Counted from the stretch's first letter, positions 1-12,065 are shown. The stretch is DNA of 64,000 nucleotides from Panax quinquefolius (GCA_020205615.1 CM035173.1:28550293-28614292); one strand, 5' to 3'. The notes: generated from the letters alone by a model not told the origin. Made by a program: numbers and translations.

Positions 1-2
1 GC

Positions 3-619
3 ATGTCCAAATTAGCTTCAAAAGATTTAGTTGCAGGCCTACCCAAGTTCAACTTTGTTAAAGAAAGGCCGTGCAATGCCTGTCAACTTGGAAAATGTAC
101 TGTAGCATTATTCAAAGAGCAAAACCGCCAATTCAATCGACAAGCCTTTGCGCTTGCTACATACGGATCTTTTGGGCCAATTCCAACAACGAGTCTTGAG
201 GAAAGAGATACTCTCTGTCAGTAGTAGGCGATGACTTCACCAGATTTATATGGGTGTTCTTTCTAACCTCAAAAGATGAGACAAGTTCCCAGCTGATCAA
301 GATGTTCAAACTGGTGATGAACGAGAAAGGAGAGAAAATCAAAGCTATAAGGGGTGATCATGGAAGAGAATTAGACTTCTCAAAAATGGACCAGTTCTGC
401 ACAGACAATGGCATTAGCCACAACTTCTCAGCTCCACGAACTCCTCAACAAAATGGTGTTGCTCAGAGAAAGAACAGGACATTAATAGAAGCTGGAAGGA
501 CTCTACTAGCAAGCAAATTTCATTTGCTCGAAAGTACTTCAAGCGTAAGTCATCAACACTGCATGCTATACTCAAAACAGATCACTCATACAGTCTACGA
601 TCAAGAAGACTCCTTATAA
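3..619 (+). pseudogene. copia pol: GAG-pre-integrase and integrase core (broken)
   Basis: The first frame (3-224) holds the tail of the zinc-binding GAG-pre-integrase domain (CNACQLGK) and the start of the integrase core (FGPIPTT). A frameshift near 160-235 moves the match to the frame at 254-619, which reads through DETSSQL, RGDHGRE and SAPRTPQQNGVAQRKNR. In copia integrases the last motif normally reads NGV.ERKNR, and that Glu is the third residue of the D,D-35-E triad. Here it is Gln, so the catalytic site is lost. The related fragment at 40483-41075 keeps the Glu. A second frameshift near 610-620 leads into the next segment. Confidence 0.88.
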
Positions 620-620
620 A

Positions 621-1322
621 TTGTGGAAAGAAAGAAAACCTAGTGTCAGCTACTTTCATGTCTTCGGTTGTGCATGCTACATTCTCAACAATGGAAAACA
701 ATACTTAACAAAGTTTCAACCGAAATCAAACGAAGGAATCTTTCTTGGATATGCCACAGACAGTAAGGCCTACAGAGTGTTCAACAAGAAGACACTGAGT
801 GTTGAAGTCTCGATTCATATCATCTTTGATGAAACAGACCTAGACAAAATAATGCCTCAAGACACTACGACTAATAGTCCGGACACTACGAACGAGGTCG
901 TCGAGCTTAATACTACGATCGTAGTACCAGAGAGTGAAATCGTTGAGCAAGGAAATGAGATCGTAGAGAGGCCTATGCCAAACAACGAGCATCCACATCA
1001 AGAAGAAGAAATAGATCTTGAAGATCTAAGACAAGAAGGCATAAGAACTGATGTCCCAACAGGAAGCAGATGGGCAATGGATCACACTCAGGATCTAATC
1101 ATTGGAGATCCGATTGCAAGAGTCAAAACAAGAGCTGCTACCCAAAATGAATGCTTTTATCTAAGCTTCCTATTACAAATGGAACCGAAGAAGATAGAGG
1201 ATGTTATGGAAGACTCCAGCTGGATACAGGCCATGCAAGAAGAACTTAATCAGTTCAAAAGAAGTAAAGTATGGAGATTGGTTCCAAGACCAAAGAATCA
1301 TCTTGTTATTGGAACTAAGTAG
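621..1322 (+). pseudogene. copia pol: integrase C-terminal region and start of reverse transcriptase
   Basis: This open stretch starts with the conserved copia signature FHVFGCACYILN and the KAYRVFNKKT region after the integrase core. A long acidic, low-complexity linker follows at about residues 75-165. The start of the reverse transcriptase comes last (EDSSWIQAMQEELNQF, SKVWRLVPRPK). It ends at a stop near 1320, where the family reads a Trp codon followed by VF(R/N)K. The linker DNA carries the palindromic ACGATCGT motif (913-924) that recurs throughout this element. Confidence 0.87.
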
Positions 1323-2250
1323 GTATTTAGAAGCAAGATGGATGAAGATGGAGTCATCACCAGGAATAAGGCAAGACTAGTGGCCAAGGGCTACTCTTAG
1401 GAAGAAGGCATTGACTATGATGAGACATTTGCCATCAGAATATTCCTTGCCTTTGCTGCTCACATGAAGTTTAAAGTCTTCCAGATGGATGCCAAAAGTG
1501 CATTCTTGAATGGTGAACTTCAAGAAGAAGTCTATGTAGAGCAACCTCCAGGTTTCATCAATCCATCTCTTTCTAATTATGTCTTTAGATTAGACAAAGC
1601 CTTATATGGTCTCAAACAAGCACCTAGAGCATGGTATGAAACACTTACTAACTTTCTTATTGAAAATGGATTCACTAGAGGTAGAGTAGATACCACACTA
1701 TTTCTTAGAAAGCATAAAGATAAGGTTCTATTAGTTCAAATTTATGTTGATGATATTATCTTTGGTTCTACTGATGAAAATTTATGCAAGAGATTCTCTA
1801 AGCTTATGCAGAGCAAGTTTGAAATGAGCATGATGGGTGAGCTGAACTTCTTTCTTGGTCTGCAAGTAAAGCAGACAGATGAAGGAATCTTCATAAACCA
1901 AGTCAAGTACATTAAAGACTTACTTAAGAAGTATGGCATAGAATCAGCCTCTCCCATGAAAACCCCAATTGCTCCTGCAACCAAGCTTGACAAAGATGAA
2001 AAAGGTAAAAGTATTGATATAACTCAATACAGAGGTATGATAGGCTCTCTTTTATATCTTACTTGCCAAGAGAGACCCGGATATAATGCTTGCAAACATG
2101 CATTTGTGCTAGATTTCGTGCTAATCCTAAAGAATCACATCTAGTCAGTCCAGAAAGAGGATTTTCGTATCTCAAGGTACACCTCACTGGGACTTTGGTA
2201 TCCCAAGGAGTCCTCATTTGAACTAACAGGATACACAGATCTCGATTTTG
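1323..2250 (+). pseudogene. copia pol: reverse transcriptase (broken)
   Basis: The match begins just after the stop near 1320 (RNKARLVAKGYS) and meets another stop near 1399, where Gln is expected. About seven residues normally present between ETFA and the next conserved block are missing. From 1464 to 2144 a long frame holds FQMDAKSAFLNGEL, VYVEQPPGF, LYGLKQAPRAWYE and the catalytic YVDD at 1743-1754, then FFLGLQVKQ and the YRGMIGSLLYLT region. The DNA frame breaks again after 2060. The YVDD is intact, but the multiple lesions rule out a working enzyme. A 2059-2259 minus-strand frame here is only a shadow. Confidence 0.9.
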
Positions 2251-2697
2251 CAGTCGCAAAATAGATAGAAAAGAGTACTAGTGGCACACGTCAATCACTA
2301 GGTAATAGACTTGTGTCCCGGTTTAGAAAAGAAGTAAAATTCAAGATCTACTTCAACCCGCAGGTTGAATACATTCTTCTTTGGCGATTCAGACTACTCA
2401 TTTTTATGGATGAAAAATCAACTAGCAGATTATGGGTTTGAATTTAAATCCATACCTATCCACTTTGATAACACAAATGCAATTGCTATAACTCATAATC
2501 CTGTCATGCATTTTAGGACTAAGCATATAGAAATAAGGTATCACTTCATTAGGGATCATGTGCAAAATGGAACTATTTCTTTACAATATATCCCTACTGA
2601 AAATCAACTTGCTGATGTTTTTACAAAACCTCTAGATGAATCCAGATTTAACAAATTGATAAGTGAGCTAGGCATACTTAACTTGCAACCATGAAAA
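2251..2697 (+). pseudogene. copia pol: RNase H C-terminal part
   Basis: After a decayed stretch (2145-2364), the frame at 2365-2694 carries the end of the copia RNase H: HFDNTNAIAIT, FRTKHIEIRYHFIRDHV, ISLQYIPTENQLADVFTKPLD and a terminal FNKLISELGIL. This is the usual C-terminus of copia polyproteins, so the stop at 2692-2694 is probably the true pol end. The stretch between RT and RNase H has lost its frame. Confidence 0.88.
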
Positions 2698-3433
2698 ATT
2701 ATGCTCTAGTTTGTGTTAACCATAGAGATTTAAGGGCTATGTTCGAAAATAGAGACATGATCAAAGGAAGTCCACGATCGTAGAACCAGAGTGTCATAAA
2801 ATGACAACGATCGCAGTGAAGACTCAACGATCGTGGTGCAGACTCAACGATAGCAGAGCCACATCAACAAAACTAAAGGAGCACTCTATGATGATCAAGC
2901 ATAAAACAAAAGCAATCTCTCTGATAAGTACCTCAGGGACAAACCTAACCCTTGATTCAATCAATGAGGTTGGCCCTTCCTGAGCTACCTTAAACTAAGA
3001 AGAATGCTAATTCAAAAAGTTCATCACAAGGACTTGGTTAGACTCTACGATTGCTAGTCAGACTCGACGATCGCAGTTCAGACTCTATGTTTACAGCTCA
3101 GACACGACGACTGCTATACAGACTCAATGATGGTAGAACAGACTTGAAGATTCCAAGGACCATCTCAACGATCGTAGCCCTCCTGTAGAATACATTACCT
3201 CAGAAGGAGTTAAGGGCAATTCAGTACAATCCTTATCTGTCAGACTCGTAGAGCCAAGCAAAACTTGACGCCTATCCCACTAAGAAAAATAGAGAGTGGG
3301 AAGTTACAAGTACAAATTAAAATCATTTTTTTGAAATCTGAAGCTCAAAAGATCATTTCTTTCTTCCTCTCTCTAAAGCGTAAACCCCTAAATCGTAAGA
3401 AAGCTCGATACCTCACTTCTGCAAAGAAAATCA
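2698..3433 (+). repeat. non-coding spacer with repeated palindromic ACGATCGTAG motif
   Basis: This spacer lies between pol and the envelope-like frame and has no convincing reading frame. It is rich in imperfect units of about 20 bp of the type GACTCAACGATCGTAG, for example at 2774-2783, 2806, 2825, 2846, 3067 and 3168-3177, plus decayed versions. The core CTACGATCGTAG is a perfect palindrome. Similar units occur in the pol linker, in the envelope-like frame and in the LTR of the same element. Sireviruses are known for conserved palindromic repeats in non-coding regions; the sequence here differs from the CACCGGACTGTCCGGTG type I know from grasses. Confidence 0.6.
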
Positions 3434-5213
3434 ATGGCGACTTCGAAAGTTATCTCCACTTCTGAGACTACTGCTTTGACGAGTTTAAAACATCTGAACC
3501 CAAATTTCACAAGACTCGCCGTTCTTGCACATCAAGAAAGTGGTCTTGAAGAAGCTTTGAATGCAGATCATTGATCTGCCCAAGTCGGTAAAAGAATTCT
3601 ACAACAATGGTGTATTTGAAAACAACACCATCTCTGCGAAAGTCAGGAATGTGGAAATCAGACTAATGGCTGAGGACATCAATCTAGCCCTAGGTCTCAA
3701 ACTTGAAGGTTATACATCCATAGATGGCATAGACTTCCATAAGGGACTCAAAAAGATGCACCACAAGAAATCCCCCTCTGTCAAAGGATACAAGAAGAAG
3801 GAGTTTCCACAGAGGTATGAATTTCTAGCTGACATTATTGGAAAATGCATATGTTACAAAAGCTCTGGTCATGACTTCGTGAATGAGGTACAACTCAAAC
3901 TCATGACTGCCATATGTTATGAAATACAACTTAATTATGGGGCTCTATTGCTTGAATGGATTGAGAAATGGTTAATCAGCTCAAAGAAGACAAAGAGCTC
4001 TCAAAAGATGCTCTATGGGCGATTTATAAGCATCATCTTACAGGCTGCTCTGGGTGACTTAATTGAGGATGATGAAGGAGAAGCTATTAATCCAAACCGT
4101 CGAATGACCCAGCAACTATTTGAGAATTGGAAAAGGAATCCAGCTGAAAACGTACGAATGATGTCTGAATCAAGTGGAAGAACTGGTGAAATAAAGGAAT
4201 TAGGAATGCTTGAAAATATGTCAGGTTGTCAAAAAAACTGAAGAAGAAGAAGCTAACAAAGAAGAACCCATTGCTTTGATCAGAAAAAGCAAGGGCAAAA
4301 GAAAGCTGAAAGCCAGAACTGTAGAAGAACCTCAGGGATCCACTACCGATAAGCTTGTAGAGTCCTCAGACATTGAGACTCTAAGGATCCTAAGAAGGAA
4401 GGAACAGCAGGCTGAGGCAGAAGAAGATAGAGTAACCATATCTCAGCTGCTGAAGAAGAATAAAATCAGCCACAAGACCAAAAGGTCATCAATCTCTTCG
4501 ATCGTAGAGTCTCTACCGATCGTAGAGACCAGACCAAACAAGGAAGTAGCTGCAACAAACATTTTGGCTGATCAGAAGGACAAAACTGAAGAAAGTCTTG
4601 AGGTTGTGGCTCAGCCTAGAAAGCCAAGAAGGAAACTGGTAAAGAAATATATTCTTGCCAATGAGAAAGTACTAAAGAGGGAAGAAAAAGATTTGGCTGC
4701 TGAAAAGGAACCAGCTAAAGAAAGCCAAAGAGACAAAGCTCAAGCTGAGGGGGAGATGCCTGAAGCTCCCATCCTAGAAAGTGCTCCAGTTGAGGGGGAG
4801 CTGTTGATAGTACAAAAAGATGATCAAGTTGAGGGGGAGGCTCATGACATCCCCATGATAGAAGAAGTGGTTCATGTAGAAAATAAGGAAGATCCAAAGC
4901 AAGAGCCAAATGAAGCCATTGATATATTGGACTCTACGAGCGAAGACAGAGAAGAGGAAGAAGATGATGAGGTTGAGATCACAACAGGGCATAGATGGAT
5001 CTGTAAGAGCCAACTATATATATGAAAGCAACCGTTTGCATATCTACCTATGATGCCTTTCCACCAAGCTCAAATTCTGAACTCTTGGGATCACATGTTC
5101 TGGAGTTTCAAAGAGTATCTGGCCATCTCAGTGCTAGCCAATGGATTTCCAGGAAGATTCAACTTTGCCAAAAAGTTACTCACAAACAAATCTTCTTCAA
5201 AGAATAAACCTGA
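3434..5213 (+). pseudogene. Sirevirus envelope-like/coiled-coil ORF, 5' part
   Basis: The likely start is ATG 3434 (MATSKVIS...), which opens about 45 codons before a frameshift near 3565. The main body follows at 3561-4241 (ICYEIQLNYGALLLEWIEKW), a globular region like those of envelope-like ORFs of Sireviruses and Athila elements. A second frameshift near 4215-4240 leads into a highly charged, Glu/Lys-rich stretch to about 4980 that is probably disordered or coiled coil. A stop at 5023-5025 interrupts it, and the same frame then runs to the insertion point at 5213. The frame resumes in phase at 22446 behind the nested element. The function of these proteins is unproven; no signal peptide or transmembrane segment is obvious. 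Confidence 0.75.
5209..5213. repeat. target-site duplication, left (CCTGA)
   Basis: CCTGA directly precedes the TGTAAGACC start of the nested family A element and is repeated exactly after its last base at 22446-22450. Confidence 0.93.
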
Positions 5214-5260
5214 TGTAAGACCCCGAATTTTATGAAATAAAAGTATTCAATATTTTTTAA

Positions 5261-5384
5261 TTACTATTCATGAGTTACTATTCATGAGTTACTATTCACG
5301 AATTACTATTCACGAGTTACTATTCATGAGTTACTATTCATGAGTTACTATTCACGAGTTACTATTCACGAGTACTATTCATGA
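5261..5384 (+). repeat. TTACTATTCA(T/C)GAG minisatellite in family A 5' LTR
   Basis: About ten head-to-tail copies of a 13-14-bp unit. The same unit occurs in the other A LTR and in every B-type LTR. Confidence 0.9.
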
Positions 5385-5970
5385 AGCATGATAATTTTTT
5401 CGTAAGAAGGCATTACTCAATAATTGTTACAAATTCTTTGCTCAATATTTTATTTTATTGATTCAATAATTGCTACGTTGATATTTTATATTATTGTTGT
5501 TTCAATAATTGTCACTACACAAAGATTTTCTATTATCTGAGCAATAATTCATATTATCCTAATAATATTATTGGATAACATTATTGGCAATGCCTAGAAA
5601 GTTCTGTCTAAGGAGAGGTTTGGTCATAATCAAGCGCCAAGAAGAGAGAAATTCTTATTGGAAAGCCCCTTTCCCTGAACCGCACAGTTGTCAATATTGT
5701 GATTCTCGTAATATTATTTGTGAATAATTAATTATTGATTCATATGATGAGGAAAATATTGATTTTATATGGATATAGATGGAGAAAATTTTAAAATGAC
5801 AATTGTTGAAAATTAATATTTTATCTTTTTCGATAAAATAATTCATTTAAATATATTATTTTAATAATATATTGATGGTGATATTTTTACAATAAATTCA
5901 TGGTTTATAAATAGATGAGGTGGAAGAGAGAAGATAGAATTGGAATTATTTAATAATTGTAAATATTTTA

Positions 5971-5973
<3 letters not shown>

Positions 5974-6022
<49 letters not shown>
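5974..6022. repeat. (AT)n microsatellite in family A 5' LTR
   Basis: About 24 TA dinucleotides. The matching tract in the 3' LTR (19168-19203) is shorter. Confidence 0.95.
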
Positions 6023-6029
<7 letters not shown>

Positions 6030-6460
6030 GTGTGTGTAAGAAGTGGTGGGGTAAGAGAAGAAAGTGGGGAAGAGAGAGAGTTAGTGGAGAATTATGGGAA
6101 AGGAAGAAAGAGAGGGAAGAGAAGGAAATTAGAAAACTTATCCGTATGCATTTTGGTCATTTTTCGTTTGGAATTTGGAAAAATTTCTTACAGTAAAGTT
6201 GTAGAGAATTCGATTTGAAAGAGTAATGGACATAAAATTCGTATTTTTCGATAACCTAGGTCTATTTTCTATGAATTGTTGAAGTTTGAGAAAATAAAAT
6301 AATTTTTAATGAAGCGGCCCCACTTTTGGTTGGTAATTGAATGCATGTCTTTGAATTGTTTTTTTCAAGAGTGGAGGGTCTCAATGCTGATTTTCCAAGG
6401 AGGAGGCGTGGGATAATAATTTATTAATTTAGTCTCCTTTGGCGTTTCTAAGTATTTTCC

Positions 6461-6468
6461 TATAAATA
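6461..6468 (+). promoter_or_regulatory. TATA box of family A 5' LTR
   Basis: TATAAATA about 28 bases before the GAAAATCACACC block, which is conserved in A and B LTRs and is a likely transcription start region. The 3' LTR copy is at 19645-19652. Confidence 0.65.
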
Positions 6469-7837
6469 GGGTCTTGGGTTAGAATTGAAAATCACACCGA
6501 AATCAAGTTTTCTCTCTATATTATCGGCGTATTCTTGTGAGTATTTTGAGTATACTTTGAGTATTGCTATACTGATGCAAGTTCGATTCAAATATTTCAA
6601 ATGTAATCTCGCTTCTTTTGAGGTAAGGGATAGTAAAAAGATTTTTAAGGGTGATTATGTTTTTCAGTTTTGTATTTTCCCGACCTTCAAAAATTCTGGA
6701 AAAATTTGAAATGATATTTTGATGAGTTTTGTAGATTGTGTCCAAAATGGCGATTTTGGATGTATAGATTAGAGTTATGGATTTTATGAGAAAAGACTAT
6801 TTTAAAAGTAACTCGCTTATAACTCCTTGTGATTAACTCCAAAATTGATGAAATTTTTATTGGAAGTACATCTATATAATATCAGAATACCGTGTAAATT
6901 TCAGAATTTTTGGATAAAAGTATAATTTATGATAAATGTTTAAATATTCGGTGGTTTTGGCCATATGAAAAATAGTAAATGAATTTTTAAAATTTTGAGA
7001 AAAATATTTGTTCAATATGGGACTATGTTATGCTAAATCCCTGAAAAAAAAATATTTTTGGAACTGATTTGGTATTTTTCATGAAAATATTCTAGTTATG
7101 AGTAAATGAATTAAATATGTTATGTGAAGTAAGAAAATTGAAAAATATGATTTATTGGCTTGAGAATCATATATGAGATATATGCAGATTTTTATGAGGG
7201 TTTTGGTTAATGATGATGAAATCTTATGAGTTTGGCATTTTTAGATGATTAAATGCATTAATTATTAAAGTGTAAATAATTGGATTAAATTATTTATAAG
7301 TTTAAGAAATGATTAAAATATTATTATAATATTAATAATATTAGATTATGAGATTTCTAAGTGATTTATAACATTTGGATTAAGGTGTTATAAATATGGA
7401 TATGAATTTTATTATGAAACTTTATCTTTTAGTGTCGAGAGTTACTATGCGCGTTATACTGTATCTTATGTATTTAATACGGGTACTATTCACAACAAAT
7501 TGATTTCTCCTCCCACCAAATTATCGTTGATTTATGAATCTTACTCTTGAAATTAAAACTATATTTTGATTATATTATTTTTATATAACATTCTTATAAC
7601 CCTAATGATGACATTTCTCTTTGACTTGAGTGTAAAGATGGGTAGATTATTGGTATGATCGTGACCATAGGTTCTCTTTGGCCAGTAGTGCAAAAGTTGA
7701 ATTGTTGACTGGTATGATCATGACCATTGAATTTACAATTGAATATTTTTAGCTTAAGTGCAAAAGTGAAATCGATCAACATATGGTTATAATTATTGTT
7801 ATATAACTTCCGAAATGATTATGTATTTATTTGAGAT

Positions 7838-8097
7838 ATGAATATCTTTGGCCCGTAGTGCAAAGATGGCTTGTTGATGAATATCTTTAGCCTGTAGTGC
7901 AAAGATGAATTATTGATGAATATCTTTGGCTCGTAATGCAAAGATGACTTGTTGATGAATATCTTTAGCCTGTAGTGCAAAGATGACCTGTTGTTGAATA
8001 TCTTTGGCTCGTAATGCAAAGATGACCATTGTTGAATATCTTTTGCTTTGTGTAGTCTTTGTTGATGAATATCTTTGGCCCGTGGTGCAAAGATGAA
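7838..8097 (+). repeat. GAATATCTTTGGCC...GTGCAAAGATGA tandem array, family A 5' LTR
   Basis: Six or so copies of a unit of about 43-45 bp, each with GAATATCTTTGG and GTGCAAAGATG. The array is found at the same relative place in the 3' LTR and in B-type LTRs. Confidence 0.88.
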
Positions 8098-9260
8098 TTT
8101 ATTAATATGATTATGAATGAACTGTGATTTGGTATAACCATGATATTTGATGTTTCAGGTAAAGACAGGTGATGAAAATTATCTTCGTCTGGATGAGAAA
8201 AGGAATTTAGAATCACAATTATGATTATGAGTTATTCATATGATTGTGGAAATGAACTGCTGATTGATGTTACAGGATAAAAATATTGTTGGTGGACTTT
8301 TAACATGGAGAAGACAATAGACTTTATAGTCTATTCGACTCTTTTAATGGATTGTTCGTTCACTGCAACTATGGTTGAAAAGTTTTATCATCTACCATAT
8401 GTTCTAAATCTCGATTCATCCCCTCGATGAAGACTATTGATAATTTATTTATCTTTAGTCATAATATTCTTTCTTGAGCTAGTTGTGCTCATCCTTTTGT
8501 TTCACAATTCCTTTCGTGTAATAAAAGTGTAGCCGGGTTGAAGCGGGGATAACAAGGGAATAGAATCGGTGGTCTATAGTTGTTGAGGTTCTCCCTAAAG
8601 AGTATGAAAATAATTTTATTGAGGGCTTTAGCGTGTTGTATTTTATACATCATTTAATAGTTATTTTGGTGAATTAAATAGGGTGAAAGTAAACCCAACT
8701 TTGGAAGGGTGTTTTGTCACTATCATACAAGATGTCTAATGACATACAAACTCGTGTTATCATAAGACATGGTTGTGCTCATCCACTTCTTTGAGTATAT
8801 TTACAAGCACTACCTATATAATCTTGGTGTTTGTTTGGAGTATAATACCCAATTAGAGACAATGGAGATAATGATATGTCAAGAGAAGACTCACCATTGG
8901 GAAGAATATGATAGTAATCTTCTCGTTTTTCTTTGGGGTCTATTGGTCAACCAAGGATAATTACGTGGCCATATGATATCTACCATAACCTAAAAGTATG
9001 GCCTCCCATGTATCGAAGGTTTCCTTGAGCACTTCCCAAAGATTCTAATTTCTAAAACAGGTTTTGACTATACCTTTATGTAAGGTGTCATTGGGACGTA
9101 CTCTGATTGGTATATATTTGTATCCAAACTCACAAAGATATGTGTTGTTGTATTTTGCACGACAATTGTTGTAATAAAGTTGTAGTTATTTTTCTGTACC
9201 ATGTATTTGGCGACTCAGAATGGGTTGGATGGAATGGACCTATTTTGGGGGCGTTACATT

Positions 9261-9272
9261 TGGTATCAGAGC
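9261..9272 (+). other. primer-binding site of family A
   Basis: TGGTATCAGAGC two bases after the 5' LTR, complementary to initiator tRNA-Met. It is the same site as in the copia element. Confidence 0.88.
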
Positions 9273-10511
9273 TATAAGTAAAGAGCCCCGAGTGTAAGAC
9301 CCCGAAATTTTTTTAAATAAAAAGGAATTTCCTTTATTTATTATTTTGAAATAGTAAGGGTTGATTTGATTAATGTGGATAGTTAAGGGTTAAATACGCA
9401 AATATTTCAAAATAAGCAAGTGGTTATAAAATATTCATTATTGTCGGAGAATATTCGTTTGGTCGTGGAATATTCAGATCGGCTCTTGATATCGAAATAT
9501 TCGTATGCGACCAGCGACCGTGTGTGGGCCCCATAACGGAAAGCGATTGGATGAGGAAAACGACAAAGTTTGGGTGGTTATAAATAACGGCGTAGTTGTT
9601 ACCGTTAAGACTGTTGGAATACCCGGTGGTTAAAATACGAGAATACGCTGGCGTGGTTGCACAAAGAAGACACCAGTATTACCTTATTGTTGAATTATTG
9701 ATCCTTACGTAAGAAGGCACTACTCAATAATTTTCACAGTAGTTACTGTTCAATATTTTATTTTATTGATTCAATAATTGCTACGTTGATATTTTATATT
9801 ATTGTTGTTCAATAATTGTCACTGCACAGTATTTCTCATTATCAGATCAATAATTCATATTATTTGAATAATATTATTAGATAACATTATTGGCAATGTC
9901 TAGAAAGTTCTGTCTAAGGAGAGGTTTGGTCACCTAATCAAGCGCCAAGAAGAGAGATCCTTATTGGAAAGCCCCTCTTCCGGGGAAATGTACTGTCATG
10001 TCATAAATGTGATTCTCGTAATATTATTTGTGAATAATTAATTATTGATTCATATGATAAGAAATATTTATTTTATATGAATATAAATGATGGATTTATT
10101 TATGTGGTTATTAATGAAGGAATTAATGTTGAGGTGTTTTATCGGTATTTTATCTGGATTGGAGGTGTTAAAAATCAAATCGGGGGTTTTGAGATATATG
10201 GGGGTTATAATTTTTAATCCGACCGTTGGATTGTGGTAATTTTTGGGTATGTTATACATACATAAGTTGAGTATATGTCAACAAATTTTGAACCGTTAAA
10301 AATGCACGAATGATTTGTTGTGAATTTTAAAAGGTGTCTGATTCGGAATTAGGTTTATAATTGATTTTGGTGGAAAATTCTAGAATTGGTGGGCCCCACT
10401 TGTGGTTGGTGAAAAAATGCTGAATTTTATTTCAAATGTGGTGGGTGGCAATAGTAGCGGTAAAAGCCATCGTGTAGCAGGTCAAGTCTCGCTTTGTAAT
10501 TAACATTTTCC

Positions 10512-10519
10512 TATAAATA
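10512..10519 (+). promoter_or_regulatory. TATA box of family B 5' LTR
   Basis: TATAAATA upstream of GAAAATCACACCG. The 3' LTR counterpart is at 16366-16373. Confidence 0.6.
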
Positions 10520-10796
10520 GAGGGCTAAGTTAGAATTGAAAATCACACCGTAAACAAAGTTTTCTCTTTTCTCTATATTATTATTGAGTGTATTTTGTGA
10601 GTATTTAGATACTTTGAGAGTTCTTGCTCAAAGACAAGTTTCATTCAAAGATCACTTCCGACCTTTCCTTCCAAGTCTTGATTCTTTGAGGTAAGGGATG
10701 TTATTTTCTTCTCAAATGATATTAATTCTTCAATATCATTATGCTGAAATATTGGTTGGTACTTTTTATCAAATTTGGAACTTTTTCATGTCGGGG

Positions 10797-10879
10797 TTAC
10801 TATTCATGAGTTACTATTCACGAGTTACTATTCATGAGTTACTATTCACGAAGTTACTATTCACGAGTACTATTCATGA
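10797..10879 (+). repeat. TTACTATTCA(T/C)GAG array, family B 5' LTR
   Basis: Six units. In B this array sits about 280 bp after the TATA box, whereas in A it is near the LTR start. Confidence 0.85.
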
Positions 10880-11218
10880 AGCGTGAAGATGTTTTTTGTG
10901 GAATTTCTATCTTTGGGTGTTGAGTTACTATTCACGATACCGGACTTATTCACGATATCAAGCACTATTCACGAATCGACACTATTCATCGAAAAAATGA
11001 AAATTTTTCTTTTAAATAAAATATCTATTCGGATACTAGCTTTGATTGTATCCATGTTTTGATCATTCTTGAATTTTACTTCACTATGATTATTTATGAA
11101 GTATTTTTGAACTTCGGATTGTTTAAAGTACGAATCCATAATATTTGTCATTTTGTTTCAATCGGATTCGTTCTTTAAAAGTATTTTTCATCATCCTCGG
11201 TCTTAAATGATGATAGTA

Positions 11219-11525
11219 TTGAATATCTTTGGCACATGTAGTGCAAAAGATGAATGATTTTCAAAGAATATCTTTGGCCCGTAGTGCAAAGATGAATGAT
11301 TTCTGAAGAATATCTTTGGCCCAGAGTCAAAGATGAACAGTGTGTTTAAATGAACACGACCGATCGATGAATATCTTTGGCCTTTAGTGCAAAGATGAAC
11401 AGTGTTTTAAATGAACATGATCGATCGATGAATATCTTTGGCCTTTAGTGCAAAGATGAACAGTGTTGAGATGAAATATGACCGATTGATGAATATCTTT
11501 GGCACATGGTGCAAAGATGAATATT
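11219..11525 (+). repeat. GAATATCTTTGG tandem array, family B 5' LTR
   Basis: Six units of 45-65 bp. The later ones are longer because of an inserted GAACA(T/C)GA(C/T)CGATCGAT spacer. Confidence 0.85.
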
Positions 11526-12065
11526 TGATTTGAGATGAATATTGATTGATGTTACAGGATAAAATATTGATGATGGATCGTTAAATTCATAGATTATAGT
11601 AGATTTCATTCTCTGTAACTCTTTCTATGAATTATTATTTCACCGCGAATATTGATCCGAAAACTTGTTGTACATTGTATTCTATCGATTTTTTCCTCAT
11701 GGAGACTAACGATAATTTGTTGTATATTATCTTAGTCATAACATTCTTTATCGGGCTAGTTGAGCTCACCCTTTTCCTTGTTGTTCCATTTTTCTTCTCG
11801 GGAGGCGAGAATGTAGCGAGTACTAGTCGGGGTATGGAATGAAGGTTCTAGAGAGAGTTGTTTAGTAGTCCTCACCATTATTGTAAAATAATGTATCAAT
11901 AAATGTGATGAGGATTTATTTGAGTATAAATATTGTCTAGAAGATAATATTTGTATTTAAACTCACGCTTTATTGTTGTGATAATAAAGTTGTAGTTGTT
12001 TCGCATCATGTATTGGCGACTTCGTAATGGGTTGGATGGAATGGACCTATTTTGGGGTCGCCACG

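Larger units (their letters stand above)
5214..9258 (+). mobile_element. family A 5' LTR (4,045 bp)
   Basis: It runs from TGTAAGACCCCG to GGGGCGTTACA. In order it shows a TTACTATTCA(T/C)GAG array (5261-5384), the shared core with GGCAATGCCTAGAAAGTTCTG, an (AT)n tract (5974-6022), TATAAATA at 6461-6468 followed by GAAAATCACACCG, a splice-donor-like GAGGTAAGGGA near 6619, and a GAATATCTTTGG array (7838-8097). There is no credible gene. A short stretch 8450-8530 beside CATAATATTCTTT resembles the same part of B LTRs. Confidence 0.92.
9293..12065 (+). mobile_element. family B 5' LTR
   Basis: It runs from TGTAAGACCCCGAAA to TTTTGGGGTCGCCACG, where the 3' LTR reads GTCGTCACA. It contains a TATAAATA at 10512-10519 followed by GAAAATCACACCG, a TTACTATTCA array (10797-10879) placed after the TATA box, and a GAATATCTTTGG array (11219-11525). 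The end region is shared with A LTRs (GGGTTGGATGGAATGGACC). Confidence 0.88.

Noticed and set aside
5974..6218. 92-residue frame with YIYIYI run in the A LTR
   Set aside because: It is a microsatellite translation followed by a GA-rich stretch; the 3' LTR copy does not keep the frame.
7838..8097. CRISPR-like alternation of repeat and spacer in the GAATATCTTTGG arrays
   Set aside because: The units are imperfect, the spacers are themselves related to one another, and they lie in plant LTRs with no cas genes. This is a minisatellite.
7819..8216. Minus-strand frames with repeated HYEPKIFIN / LHYRLKIFIN units, also at 21002-21202
   Set aside because: These are the reverse translation of the GAATATCTTTGG tandem array in the LTRs, not a repeat protein.
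11627..11842. Hydrophobic 71-residue frame near the B LTR end, repeated at 17503-17700 and, reversed, at 48741-48929
   Set aside because: It is recurrent only because it lies in a recurrent LTR. It has no homologue that I know and no upstream coding signal; it could be chance.
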